Of a stretch of 64,000 bases of DNA, positions 29,936 to 40,089 are shown in pieces (position 1 is the first letter of the stretch; every line of letters starts with the position of its first letter). The position numbers were made by a program, and so were the translations under genes. Source of the DNA: Caldilineaceae bacterium SB0661_bin_34 (GTDB lineage Bacteria; Chloroflexota; Anaerolineae; Caldilineales; Caldilineaceae); the NCBI GenBank assembly GCA_009841145.1, contig VXMJ01000029.1, forward strand, positions 1-64,000. Reading direction: 5' to 3'. Below the pieces are notes generated by a model. The model was not told where the DNA came from and made no database searches. It saw nothing but the letters and a program-made list of their open reading frames with translations.

Positions 29936-31522
29936 TTGCCCAAGGTACTCGTTGCATCCGAACTTTCGCAAGCCGGTCTCGAACTTCTGACCGGAGCCGA
30001 TGGCATTGAGGTATGCCAACAACCCGTGTCCACGGCGGAGGAACTCGCCGCACTGGTGCCGGGTTGTGACGCCTTGCTGGTGCGCAGTCGTCCGGAAGTC
30101 ACGGCCGAGGTGCTGCGCGCGGGATCGCAGCTTCAGGTGGTGGCCCGCGCCGGAACCGGCGTGGACAACATCGACCTCGCTGCGGCTACTGAACAGGGGG
30201 TCCTGGTGGTCAATGCGCCCACGGGCAACTCCGTGGCCGCGGCCGAGCACACACTGGCCATGCTGATGGCCCTTAGCCGCAACATCCCCCAAGCGGATGC
30301 CGACATGCGCGCCGGCAACTGGAACCGCAGTCGCTGGGTCGGCACGGAGGTTCGCAGCAAGGTTTTGGGATCGATCGGCTTGGGACGCGTTGCATCCGAA
30401 CTGGTCAAGGTCGCCAACGAACTGGGCATGCGGGTAGTTGCGCACGACCCGTACATCACGGACCAGATGGCCGCCCAGCAAGGGGTCGAACTCGTGGACT
30501 TGGACATGTTGCTGGAGGCCGCGGACTTCATTTCCATCCACGTGCCGCTGGTGGACGCCAATCGCCATTTGCTCGGGCGTTCAGCCTTCGCAAAGGTCAA
30601 ACCGACGGCTTACATTCTGAATGTGGCCCGCGGTGGCCTGGTGGACGAGGATGCGTTGTTGGAGGCTCTCGACGAGGGCCGGCTGGCCGGGGCCGCCCTG
30701 GATGTCTTCGAAACCGAACCACTACCGGCGGACAGTCCCCTGCTCTCCCACCCGGCCATCATCGTGACTCCCCATCTGGGCGCCAGCACGGTGGAGGCTC
30801 AGGACCGGGTGGCCCGCGACGTTGCACAGCAGGTTCTGGATGTACTCGCTGGTCACCAGGCCCGTTACGCGGTCAATGCCCCCATCGTCCCCCCGCGTGA
30901 CCTTGAATACCTGGTGCCGTACGTGGACCTGGCGGCCCGCATGGGAAATTTCCTGCAGAAGATCGACAGTCGCGTAGCCACGCAGGTGGAGTTGACCATC
31001 CACGGTTCCATTGCGGACATGGATTCGGCGTTCCTGCGCGCGGCTGCCATCCAGGGCCTCCTGTCCGGCCTCATGGAAGAACGGGTCAACGTGGTCAATG
31101 CCGATCGACTGGCGGCCCAACGGGGCATGAACCTCATGGAGCGCAGGCAGGTGCAACATTCGCACCGCTACGAAAATATGGTGACCATGCGCGTGACCCA
31201 TGCCGAAGACCGCTGGACGGTGAGGGGCTCCGTGTTGCAGGGAGTCCCGAGCATCGTCTCGGTCAACGATCTTTGGGTAGAGTTTGCCGCCGAAGGCCAC
31301 GTCCTGTTGACGTCGCACATGGATCGTCCGGGCATGATTGGCCGGGTAGGTACTCTCTTAGGAAACGCAGATGTCAATATAAGCTTCATGCATGTTGGGC
31401 GGCGGGCACCGCGCCAGGAAGCGATTATGGTGATCGGCACGGATGAACCTCTGTCCGCCGACGTGTACGATGCCATTGCAGTACTGGAAGAATTCGTGTG
31501 GGTCAAGTCGATCCGAATTTAG
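29936..31522 (+). CDS. serA: D-3-phosphoglycerate dehydrogenase with C-terminal ACT domain; probable TTG start
   Basis: KVLVASELSQAGLELL, RAGTGVDNIDLAAATEQGVLVVNAPTGN, LNVARGGLVDEDALLEAL, VTPHLGASTVEAQ, C-terminal ACT. Confidence 0.95.
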   Translation: MPKVLVASELSQAGLELLTGADGIEVCQQPVSTAEELAALVPGCDALLVRSRPEVTAEVLRAGSQLQVVARAGTGVDNIDLAAATEQGVLVVNAPTGNSVAAAEHTLAMLMALSRNIPQADADMRAGNWNRSRWVGTEVRSKVLGSIGLGRVASELVKVANELGMRVVAHDPYITDQMAAQQGVELVDLDMLLEAADFISIHVPLVDANRHLLGRSAFAKVKPTAYILNVARGGLVDEDALLEALDEGRLAGAALDVFETEPLPADSPLLSHPAIIVTPHLGASTVEAQDRVARDVAQQVLDVLAGHQARYAVNAPIVPPRDLEYLVPYVDLAARMGNFLQKIDSRVATQVELTIHGSIADMDSAFLRAAAIQGLLSGLMEERVNVVNADRLAAQRGMNLMERRQVQHSHRYENMVTMRVTHAEDRWTVRGSVLQGVPSIVSVNDLWVEFAAEGHVLLTSHMDRPGMIGRVGTLLGNADVNISFMHVGRRAPRQEAIMVIGTDEPLSADVYDAIAVLEEFVWVKSIRI

Positions 31523-32340
31523 TGCGGATTCCCTTGCGGTTCAGGCAACGTCTGCTGGCGCGGTTGCCTGGGAGACCTGGTTTCGGTTCAACGCGGTTTC
31601 ATGTCTGGCTCCTTTTGTTGATGGGGTTGGCAATCGCGCCTGCCTTGGCCTGCGGCACCATCTCGACCCGGTTTCCAATTGAGTCGGCGGCTCCGCCGTC
31701 CTCGCCCACCAATACGCCCCTGCCCACCAGCACGCCGATCGTGATTCCGACTCCAGCCCCGTCGGATTCCGGCGGTCTGGGAGGGTCAACCGGACCCGAG
31801 GAGCAGGGAATCGAACGCACACAGCGCTCCCAGGTGCCGCTGGTCGTCGGCGAACGAGCCCGGGTGATTGCCCGCGACGGTGTCAGGTTGCGGTCGGGAG
31901 CCAGCCTCGAGGCTGCCGAGGTGGCGCAACTCCCGGCGTCGTCCCTGGTGCTGGTCGTCGACGGTCCCTTCGTCGCCGACGGAATCTACTGGTGGAGGGT
32001 GGAGGTGGTCGGCAATAGCCACACTGGATTCGTGGCCGAAGGTTGGCAGGACGCTGTGTATCTCGAAGTGGCTGGCCACGAACAAGCTCTCGTGGACCGG
32101 GCTCCCCGCGCGGGCGACACCGTGGAGGTGGTGATCCAGAACCTCCGCTTGCGGCAGGGCCCGAGCGTTTCCGCCACCTTAATCACGACGCTTGCCCTGG
32201 GAACGCGCATGACCGTGCAGCAGGGCCCCCAGGCGGCCGACGGATACCAATGGTATGAAGTCAGAACAGAGGTGGGCAACCTGACGGGTTGGGCCGTTGT
32301 GGCGGCCGACAATGTCACCACCTACAAGGTGGTCGAGTAA
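31498..32340 (+). CDS. SH3b-domain lipoprotein
   Basis: Hydrophobic N-term with lipobox-like ALACG, P/T/S-rich linker, two SH3b-like segments (ARDGVRLRSGAS, VVIQNLRLRQGPS); exact start uncertain. Confidence 0.75.
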   Translation: MGQVDPNLVRIPLRFRQRLLARLPGRPGFGSTRFHVWLLLLMGLAIAPALACGTISTRFPIESAAPPSSPTNTPLPTSTPIVIPTPAPSDSGGLGGSTGPEEQGIERTQRSQVPLVVGERARVIARDGVRLRSGASLEAAEVAQLPASSLVLVVDGPFVADGIYWWRVEVVGNSHTGFVAEGWQDAVYLEVAGHEQALVDRAPRAGDTVEVVIQNLRLRQGPSVSATLITTLALGTRMTVQQGPQAADGYQWYEVRTEVGNLTGWAVVAADNVTTYKVVE

Positions 32341-32553
32341 CCTATGGGATATGGTCAACCCAACAGCAGGTACATTGTCTTCACGGCTAATCAATGTTTC
32401 CCCTGAGAATGCCTAGGGCCGTCCCCAATGGCCACATGGCAGCTCCCGTCCCTGGGCGGGTTCTGTTTATCGGTAAGTGTGGTTCCCAATCCTGTCTGAG
32501 GTCCTGAGCGAGGTTGGCAGTCCTGTAGTCAGCATGTTTCCAAGGTCACCTGC

Positions 32554-33786
32554 ATGAAGCGAATCGTGGTCACGGGCCTCGGTGCCCTCACCCCCATTGG
32601 CAACACGGTTGAGGAGTACTGGGACAGTTTGTTGGCAGGACGCAACGGTGCTGCGCCAACCGACGCCTTTGATCCTCAGGACATGCCGTTCCGGGTTGCC
32701 TGCCAAGTGCACGGATTTGATCCGACTGTCTACATGCATCGCAAGACTGTAAGACGCACGGCCCGGCCGACTCACATGGCAGTTGCCACCGGCAAGATGG
32801 CTCTCGAGGACAGCGGCTTGGAGATCCACGACGGCAACCGCGATCGGGTCGGCGTCCTGGTCGGCACGGGTGCCGGCGGTATTGTCGAAGTGATCAAGGC
32901 GGGTACGCAACTGCCCACAGTGGGTTGGAAGCGGGTGACACCCATGCTGGTGCCGACCAGCATGAGCAATGCGGTCAGTTGCCTGGTTTCCATTGAAACC
33001 GGTGCCTCCGGACCCGTGGTGACCAGCACGGCCGCCTGCGCCTCGGGCAGCTATGCCGTGCTGGAGGCATTCCACATCCTGATGCGTGACGAGGCCGATG
33101 CAGTGATTGCCGGCGGCACCGAGGCTGCGTTGGAATTGTCCATCGTGTCGTCTTTCGGCCGCATGGGCACACTGTCACAGGACACGGATCCCGCCCAGGC
33201 CAGCAAACCCTTCTCGGTTGATCGTGACGGATTTGCCCCCAGCGAGGGCAGTGCCTCCATGATTTTGGAAACCGCGGAACATGCGGAACAGCGCGGTGCC
33301 AAGGTGTATGCGGAACTGTTGGGCGGCTACCTAACATCCGATGCCTATCACCTCACGGCCCCCGATCCGGACGGTCGGGGCGCGGCCCGTGCCATACGCG
33401 AGACACTGCGGGTCACGGGTTTGGACCGGACTGACATCGATGTGGTTTTCGCCCACGGCACGGGCACCGTATTGAACGATCGAACCGAAGCCAGGGCCTT
33501 GAATGCCGTATTCGGCGATCACACTCCCCATCTGTACGTTACCAGCGTGAAGAGCATGATTGGCCACTCTCTGGGTGCTGCCGGAGCCCACAGCGCTGTG
33601 GCCGCGGTTAAGTGCCTCGAAACCGGTGACATTCCGCCGACCATCAGCTACACCCCCGATCCCGAAATAGACCTGAATGTGGTGGGCAATGAATCACGCC
33701 ATGCCGCAGTCGACGTGGCATTGGTGAACGCGTTCGGCTTTGGAGGCCAGAATGCAGTGGTGGCCTTCCGGCGCCCGAGCGCGTGA
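32554..33786 (+). CDS. fabF: Beta-ketoacyl-ACP synthase II
   Basis: MKRIVVTGLGALTPIGNTVEEYWDSLLAGRNG, STAACASGSYAV, AHGTGTVLNDRTEA, KSMIGHSLGAAGA, NAFGFGGQNAVV. Confidence 0.93.
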   Translation: MKRIVVTGLGALTPIGNTVEEYWDSLLAGRNGAAPTDAFDPQDMPFRVACQVHGFDPTVYMHRKTVRRTARPTHMAVATGKMALEDSGLEIHDGNRDRVGVLVGTGAGGIVEVIKAGTQLPTVGWKRVTPMLVPTSMSNAVSCLVSIETGASGPVVTSTAACASGSYAVLEAFHILMRDEADAVIAGGTEAALELSIVSSFGRMGTLSQDTDPAQASKPFSVDRDGFAPSEGSASMILETAEHAEQRGAKVYAELLGGYLTSDAYHLTAPDPDGRGAARAIRETLRVTGLDRTDIDVVFAHGTGTVLNDRTEARALNAVFGDHTPHLYVTSVKSMIGHSLGAAGAHSAVAAVKCLETGDIPPTISYTPDPEIDLNVVGNESRHAAVDVALVNAFGFGGQNAVVAFRRPSA

Positions 33787-33834
33787 CGGAGGGTCGTGGC
33801 CGACACGCAAACCGCTGGCCGTCTTGTGGCTGGA

Positions 33835-34248
33835 TTAGGAACCCATCACCTGAAACACGCCAATCACCAGGAATATCACGGCTAGGGAGTAGTACCAGAA
33901 CCCGTCCCGCGCTGCGGTTTCGGCATTGAGGCTGTGCTTCATTTTGTTGTTGCCGTAGCGATACATCAACCAGACTGCGGTCATAATGACCGGGTGGCGA
34001 AACTGAATCATCGACTCGTCCCGGACACTCCACTGCTGGCTTGCGACCCAGTACAAAACCCCCAGGAGCCACTGCAGGTCGGCGCTGACCAGGAAGACTC
34101 GGTTGAGAAATGGAAACCTGGTGGGCAGGGGTCTGCGGCCGAGAACGGAGAACGCCAGGAGGGCGAAGACGACTGCCGCCAGCAGTCCGAAGGGGTAAAG
34201 CCAAAAGGCATGGGCCAGGCGCAGGCTGGCCAGCCATGTTTCGTTCAC
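33835..34248 (-). CDS. Small 4-TM membrane protein with HPV motif; GTG start overlapping upstream stop
   Basis: VNETWLASLRLAHAFWLYPFGLLAAVVFALL...MIQFRHPVIMTAVWLMYRYGNN. Confidence 0.7.
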   Translation of the reverse strand: MNETWLASLRLAHAFWLYPFGLLAAVVFALLAFSVLGRRPLPTRFPFLNRVFLVSADLQWLLGVLYWVASQQWSVRDESMIQFRHPVIMTAVWLMYRYGNNKMKHSLNAETAARDGFWYYSLAVIFLVIGVFQVMGS

Positions 34249-34652
34249 AACAATCCCTTCACGCGAGCCAGGCCCAGGCCGATCACCACCATGGTGGCCG
34301 TTACCCACATCAGGGCGGTCCGCAACTTGCGATCAACATTGTCCGTTCGGCGCAGCAGAAGGTTGCCGACCATGAATACGGAATGGCCGACAATCATGGT
34401 TACCGGATGTTCGTAGGACATCAATGCTTCCTGCCCTGTCCAACGGGCCTGCATGATCCAGACCAAAATCCCAAGCATGATCTGGATGTTGAGCAGCACC
34501 ACAAAGACCTGGGTCGTGCGCAGCAGGCCCATGTTCCATGACCCTTTTCTGAATTGCACTGCGACCAGGGCCACCCACAGCACCGCGCCGACCGCGCCTA
34601 CCAAGGGCCACCCCAAGTGCCCGTGCACTTGGCCGAGAATGCCTGTAACCAT
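34245..34652 (-). CDS. Small 4-TM membrane protein with HPV motif, apparent paralogue of its neighbour
   Basis: MVTGILGQVHGHLGWPLVGAVGAVLWVALVAVQ...MSYEHPVTMIVGHSVFMVGNLLLRR. Confidence 0.7.
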   Translation of the reverse strand: MVTGILGQVHGHLGWPLVGAVGAVLWVALVAVQFRKGSWNMGLLRTTQVFVVLLNIQIMLGILVWIMQARWTGQEALMSYEHPVTMIVGHSVFMVGNLLLRRTDNVDRKLRTALMWVTATMVVIGLGLARVKGLL

Positions 34653-34811
34653 GTTGCGTTATCCTTTCGCCCGACCTCTGGACGCGTGCGAAGCAGAATG
34701 CAAGGTGTCGCCGGTACCCTAGTGTAATCCCGCAGGGCTGTGTTCGGCACTCTTCCCATCGGGTTGGCAAGCTTGCCGGACGACGGCCCACAATTCGAAC
34801 GGAGACCGTGC

Positions 34812-36203
34812 ATGAGCCGCCCCAACATCGTCATGATCGTGGCCGACGACCACGCTCCCGCCGCTATTGGCGCCTATGGGGCGCGGGTCAACCGGACGCC
34901 GAACCTCGACTCCCTGGCAGCGGACGGGTTGCGGTTGGACCGCTGTTTCTGCACGAATTCGATTTGTACCCCGGCCCGCGCTTCGATCATGACCGGCAAG
35001 TACAGCCACACGACCGGCATTAGGACCCTGAACGATGTGATTGACCACGACCGGGAAAGCACGATCGGCATGTGGCTCCAAGAGGCCGGGTACCAGACGG
35101 CCATGATCGGCAAATGGCATCTGGGACACGGAGGTTCGTCGGACCCGCACGGTTTCGACTACTGGAACGTTCTCCCCGTGCAAGGTGCGTACCGGGATCC
35201 TACAACCATCGAAATGGGCCGGGAACAACGCCACCGCGGCTACGTGACCGATCTACTAACCGACTTGTCCCTGGCGTGGCTGGACTCCTGCGAAGGCGAC
35301 AGGCCTTTCTTTCTGTACCTTGGCAACAAAGCGCCGCACGACAACTTCGAGCCGCATCCGCGCCATTTGGATCGCTACCTGGAGGAGCTGCCCGAACCGC
35401 TGACCCTGCGGGACGACTTTGCGGACCGGTCTCCGGTTTCGTTCATGTCCACAGCCCGTGTCGACCGCATGCACCTCAAGGACCACCTGCCCGAACCGTC
35501 GCCGGAGGATCTGTCCGGCGAGGCGCGTCTGCGGGCGAACTACCAGTCCTACATGCGCAACTACTACCGTTGTGTGGATGCCGTTGACGAAAACGTCGGT
35601 CGCATTCTGGCGTGGCTGGATGCCAAGGGCCTTCGGGACAACACAATCGTGATTTACACGTCCGACCACGGGTTCTTTCTCGGCGATCACGGCTGGTACG
35701 ACAAGCGTTTCATGTACGAGGAAGGCATTCGCATTCCCTTCCTGATGCGTTGGCCGGCGGGCATTCGGGCCGGCACGGTGTCGAAAAAAATCACCCTCAA
35801 TGTGGACTTTGCGCCCTCGCTGCTTGAATGGGCGGGAGTTGACCCGCCCACGGGATTTCAGGGCCGGTCGCTTGCGCCGCTGGCTGCCGGCGAGATGCCG
35901 TCCGACTGGCGCGAATCCTTCTACTACCGCTACTGGATGCATCTTGCCCACTTCAACATCCCAGCGCACTACGGGGTGCGAACCGAACGGTTCAAATTGA
36001 TTTACTTCTACGGCCGTGCCCTCGGTGCTGCCGGGGCGATCGATCGCGACACCCCGCCTGCATGGGAGCTGTACGACCTCGAAGCAGATCCCATGGAATT
36101 GCACAACCGTTACGGACTGGCCCCGTTTGCCGAGACCCAGGTGGAGTTGCTCGGCCTGCTGGCTCGCTGGCAGGTGGATCTGGGAGATGCGCCCGAACAC
36201 TGA
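34812..36203 (+). CDS. Sulfatase (type I, formylglycine-dependent)
   Basis: NIVMIVADDHAPAAIGAYG, CTPARASIMTGKYSH (C-x-P-x-R), IGKWHLGHGG, IYTSDHGFFLGDHGWYDKRFMYEEGIRIPF. Confidence 0.93.
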   Translation: MSRPNIVMIVADDHAPAAIGAYGARVNRTPNLDSLAADGLRLDRCFCTNSICTPARASIMTGKYSHTTGIRTLNDVIDHDRESTIGMWLQEAGYQTAMIGKWHLGHGGSSDPHGFDYWNVLPVQGAYRDPTTIEMGREQRHRGYVTDLLTDLSLAWLDSCEGDRPFFLYLGNKAPHDNFEPHPRHLDRYLEELPEPLTLRDDFADRSPVSFMSTARVDRMHLKDHLPEPSPEDLSGEARLRANYQSYMRNYYRCVDAVDENVGRILAWLDAKGLRDNTIVIYTSDHGFFLGDHGWYDKRFMYEEGIRIPFLMRWPAGIRAGTVSKKITLNVDFAPSLLEWAGVDPPTGFQGRSLAPLAAGEMPSDWRESFYYRYWMHLAHFNIPAHYGVRTERFKLIYFYGRALGAAGAIDRDTPPAWELYDLEADPMELHNRYGLAPFAETQVELLGLLARWQVDLGDAPEH

Positions 36204-36313
36204 TCTTCCGTTGTCTCCGGTCCGGATGGCTGCAGTCCTCCTCCATGGGTGACGGCCAGCCGCAGGAACTCCGCATTGTCGCCAGGCCAAAGTCACCAAG
36301 GAGCTGACGCGTC

Positions 36314-38059
36314 ATGACCCGACCACCGAATGTAGTGTTTGTGATCACGGATGATCAGGGCTACGGGGACTTGGCGTGCCACGGCAACCCGGTCATTCGC
36401 ACGCCCAACCTGGATCGGATGCACGCCGAATCCATTCGCTTCACCAACTACCATGTCGGCCCCACATGCGCCCCGACCCGTGCGGGCCTGATGACCGGAC
36501 ACTACGCCAACAGCGCCGGGGTCTGGCACACGATAGGCGGACGCTCCCTGTTGCGCCGCCACGAACATTCCCTGGCCGACGCTTTCTCGGCCAATGGATA
36601 CGCCACCGGCATTTTTGGCAAGTGGCACTTGGGCGACACGTGGCCGTATCGGCCCCAGGATCGCGGATTCGACGAGGTGGTCCATCATGCCGGAGGGGGC
36701 ATCGGCAACACCGGGGACTACTGGGACAACAGCTACTTCGACGACAGCTATTGGACTGGTGCGGAGCACACGCGCTATGGGGGCTACTGCACCGATGTCT
36801 GGTTCAGAGAGGGCATGGACTTCATCGACCGCCACCGCGACGAGCCGTTCTTCTGCTACATCCCTACCAATTGCCCCCACTTGCCGCTGGTGGTGGAACC
36901 TCGATTCAGCGATCCGTATCTCGACACGACTCCGCATGAGGATCGGGCCCTGTTCTACGGAATGATCGCCAGTATCGACGAGAACTTCGGATTCCTCCGC
37001 CGGCACCTGGCGCGTCTGGGACTGGAGGACAACACCATCCTGATCTTCATGACGGACAACGGTTCGGCCACGGGTTGCGACCTGGACGCCGACGGGTTCG
37101 TCCTCAACGGTTTCAACGCGGGCATGCGCGGCAAGAAGGGCCAGCCCTACGACGGTGGGCATCGCGTCCCCTTTTTCGTCCATTGGCCGCAGGGAGGGGT
37201 TGGGGGTGGCCAGGATGTGGATGTTCTGGCGTCACATATCGATTTCATGCCCACGCTCGTGGATTTGTGCGGTTTGGAAGTCCCGAAAGGTCTTGACTGG
37301 GACGGCCGGTCCCTGGCGCCGCTGCTCACGGACGACGCTGCCTCCGCCGATTGGCCGGACCGGACCATTGTCACCGACACCCAGCGGCTGGTCTATCCGG
37401 TCAAGTGGCGACAGAGTGCCGTCATGACCGACCGCTGGCGGCTGGTCAACGGCATGGAACTGCACGACATGGAGGTGGATCCCGGCCAGACGACCGATCT
37501 GGCCCGTCTGTACCCGGACGTTGTCCGCGAACTGCGCGCCGACTACGACCTGTGGTGGCGGCGCGTCGCGGGTCAGATGAAGAACGACATTCCATTCCGC
37601 ATCGGGGACCCGGACTGCGGCGAGGTTGTGCTGACCAGCCACGATTGGCGCAACCTCGAAGTGGAGGCGGTCTGGAACCAGAGCATGGTCCGGGCCGGCG
37701 TACGCTACAACGGCTACTGGGAACTGGAAGTGGTGGCGCGGGGCTCGTACCGAATTGAGTTGCGGCGTTGGCCGCGGGAAGCGAACCTGCCACTGTGCGG
37801 GTCGATTCCGGGTGCCTTGCGCGCATACGCAGACATTGCCTTCGGCACGGGCTACGGAGGCGGCACAGCCATCGATGTCGGGGCTGCTGTCGTTTCTGTT
37901 GGCGGACGCGAACAGCGCCGCGAGGTGGCCAAATCGGATGTCAGCGCCCGTTTCGAACTGGATCTCGAGCCCGGACCCGCCCACCTGCAGACTCGCTGGG
38001 AAACAGCGGACGGTAGTGACGTAGGCGCGTATTACGTGTATCTGAGCAAGGTGGATTAG
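36314..38059 (+). CDS. Sulfatase (type I, formylglycine-dependent)
   Basis: NVVFVITDDQGYGDLACHGNP, CAPTRAGLMTGHYANSAGV, FGKWHLGDTWPYRPQDRGFDE, FMTDNGSATGCD. Confidence 0.93.
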   Translation: MTRPPNVVFVITDDQGYGDLACHGNPVIRTPNLDRMHAESIRFTNYHVGPTCAPTRAGLMTGHYANSAGVWHTIGGRSLLRRHEHSLADAFSANGYATGIFGKWHLGDTWPYRPQDRGFDEVVHHAGGGIGNTGDYWDNSYFDDSYWTGAEHTRYGGYCTDVWFREGMDFIDRHRDEPFFCYIPTNCPHLPLVVEPRFSDPYLDTTPHEDRALFYGMIASIDENFGFLRRHLARLGLEDNTILIFMTDNGSATGCDLDADGFVLNGFNAGMRGKKGQPYDGGHRVPFFVHWPQGGVGGGQDVDVLASHIDFMPTLVDLCGLEVPKGLDWDGRSLAPLLTDDAASADWPDRTIVTDTQRLVYPVKWRQSAVMTDRWRLVNGMELHDMEVDPGQTTDLARLYPDVVRELRADYDLWWRRVAGQMKNDIPFRIGDPDCGEVVLTSHDWRNLEVEAVWNQSMVRAGVRYNGYWELEVVARGSYRIELRRWPREANLPLCGSIPGALRAYADIAFGTGYGGGTAIDVGAAVVSVGGREQRREVAKSDVSARFELDLEPGPAHLQTRWETADGSDVGAYYVYLSKVD

Positions 38060-38107
38060 ATTCACGGACGGCGCGAGCGAACTTAAACTGAAAGCGGAGA
38101 ACGTTTC

Positions 38108-39127
38108 ATGTTGCGATGGGGAGTGATCGGGTGCGGCCAGATCGCCTTCGACAAGGCCATGCCCGGGATCAACAAGGCGTGCAATGCCGAATTGGTGGCC
38201 GTGTCCGACCTGCGGGACGAACGGCTCGCCTTGGTCACCGATACCTGGGGCGAATCGGTCCGGACGTTCAGCGACTACAACCAGTTGCTCGCCTGCGACG
38301 ATGTTGACGTTGTCTATCTGGGCCTGCCCAACGAGGTCCACCATCCCGTGACACTGGCCGCGGCCGCCCAGGGCAAACACGTCCTGAGTGAAAAGCCACT
38401 TTGCATCAATGCCGCCGAAGCCCGCGCCATGATCGCCGCCTCCGAGGCGGCCGGCACGCGGTTGATGTGCGCCTATATGTCCCGCTTCGGGGATTCCTTT
38501 GTAGAGACCAAACGTGTGATCGAGGAGGGACACCTAGGACAAATCGCCATGGTGTCGGCCAGCTTCTCGTTCAGTGCCTACCAGGGCTACACGCTTGACA
38601 AGGTTGGTTCCTGGCGCTGGACCGGCAAGCGAGGCGGCCCCCTGCTGGATGCCGGCATCTATCTCGCGTTTGCCATTCGGGAACTGCTCGGTTGCCGCGT
38701 AAAAAGGGTGTCGGCCAGCATGTCCACGGTGGTGGCCACGGATTTTCCGGCCCCGGACACCACAATGGGATGGTTCCAAATGGAGGATGGGATCCCCGGC
38801 ATTCTGTCGACCTGCTACTCCCACAACGACAGCACGTTTGCCATCATGGGGACCAACGGCAAGGCCGAGGTCTACAACTGTTTCGCCCAGAACCCGGGCG
38901 GCCACCTGATCGTGAAAGCGGGCGGATACCAGTTGGACTTCGAGTCGCAGTTGCCGCTGCTGGACCACTTCAACAACTACTGGAAGGAGATCGAACACTA
39001 CTCGGACGCCATTCTGAACGGAACCCCCCACACACCTTCGGCCCGGAACGCCCTGGAGGACATGATGTTTCTGGATGCAATCGAGGAATCGGCCATGTCC
39101 GGCTCCATCATCGAACTGACCTACTGA
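38108..39127 (+). CDS. Gfo/Idh/MocA family oxidoreductase
   Basis: WGVIGCGQIAFDKAMPGI, VDVVYLGLPNEVHHPVTLAAAAQGKHVLSEKPLCINAAEARAMI, GGPLLDAGIY. Confidence 0.92.
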   Translation: MLRWGVIGCGQIAFDKAMPGINKACNAELVAVSDLRDERLALVTDTWGESVRTFSDYNQLLACDDVDVVYLGLPNEVHHPVTLAAAAQGKHVLSEKPLCINAAEARAMIAASEAAGTRLMCAYMSRFGDSFVETKRVIEEGHLGQIAMVSASFSFSAYQGYTLDKVGSWRWTGKRGGPLLDAGIYLAFAIRELLGCRVKRVSASMSTVVATDFPAPDTTMGWFQMEDGIPGILSTCYSHNDSTFAIMGTNGKAEVYNCFAQNPGGHLIVKAGGYQLDFESQLPLLDHFNNYWKEIEHYSDAILNGTPHTPSARNALEDMMFLDAIEESAMSGSIIELTY

Positions 39128-39159
39128 ACCATAGACAGTTCTTCCAAGGAGATCAACCG

Positions 39160-40011
39160 GTGAAACTTGCCATCAACGGTCAGATGCTGGCCCGTCAGTA
39201 CTCGTTGCCGGAGGCACTGGCTTTCGTCAAGGGGTACGCTCTCAACGACATGGAAATTTGGCCCCAGAACCTCGAGGGCGGCGAAACGCCCGAGGAAAGG
39301 GAACGCTACGAAACCAAGGACATAGATGCGGCCAAGCGTGCCTACAGCGAAGCCGGGATGAATTGTGCTTGTGTGACGCTGGGGTTCAACGCCATGCGCA
39401 TCTGCACCGCGTCGGGCGGTGTGCCCAATGCCACGCAGGCCTTGGTGGGCGCGGTGGACGCGGCCGCGGCGCTGGGCGCCCCGGTCGTGAACTGCTACTT
39501 GGCCCACATGCCCGGCAACCTGTTCGTGGAGGCCATGAAACCGGCGGCGGCCCACGCCGGCACCAAGGATGTGGTCATCGTGTTGGAGAACGAGGCCCAC
39601 GACGGATCCGGGCTGGCCGTGGACGTGCGCGACATCTTGGAGGCCGTCGATTCACCCAACTTCAAGACCCAGTACGACCCGTGCAACTACTACCACGCCG
39701 GCGAGGAACCCTATCCCTACGTTTACGATATGGTCAAGCCGTGGATCGGCTATGTGCATGTCAAGGGCGGAATCCAATGGGCGGAGGACAAGGACTGCTT
39801 CCGCGGCGGCCTGATGCGCAACAGCCGTGATGCTTGGATCGGCTATGTCCCGCTTCCGGATGCCGCCTTCAACGTGGAGCGCATCCTGCGCCGGCTGCAG
39901 GAAGACGGCTACAACGGCTATGTGACCATGGAGCCGCACGTGCCGTCGGAAGCCCTCAAGGAATACTTCGACATTGAGGTGCCCTACCTGAAGTCCCATT
40001 TGGGCCTGTAG
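39160..40011 (+). CDS. Sugar phosphate isomerase/epimerase (xylose isomerase-like TIM barrel); GTG start
   Basis: VKLAINGQMLARQYSLPEALAFVKGYALNDMEIWPQN, YDPCNYYHAGEEPYPYVYDMVKPWIGYVHVKGG, GYVTMEPH. Confidence 0.82.
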   Translation: MKLAINGQMLARQYSLPEALAFVKGYALNDMEIWPQNLEGGETPEERERYETKDIDAAKRAYSEAGMNCACVTLGFNAMRICTASGGVPNATQALVGAVDAAAALGAPVVNCYLAHMPGNLFVEAMKPAAAHAGTKDVVIVLENEAHDGSGLAVDVRDILEAVDSPNFKTQYDPCNYYHAGEEPYPYVYDMVKPWIGYVHVKGGIQWAEDKDCFRGGLMRNSRDAWIGYVPLPDAAFNVERILRRLQEDGYNGYVTMEPHVPSEALKEYFDIEVPYLKSHLGL

Positions 40012-40089
40012 AGCCCGCCGTCCGCGGACGCGGACATCGTTGACGAACATCAAACGCACCAACGTGCCGCACCGGAGCTTGACCACAAT

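Noticed and set aside
38692-39159. N-terminal extension of the isomerase ORF starting at 38692
   Set aside because: Overlaps the Gfo/Idh/MocA gene in another frame; recognisable protein starts at GTG 39160.
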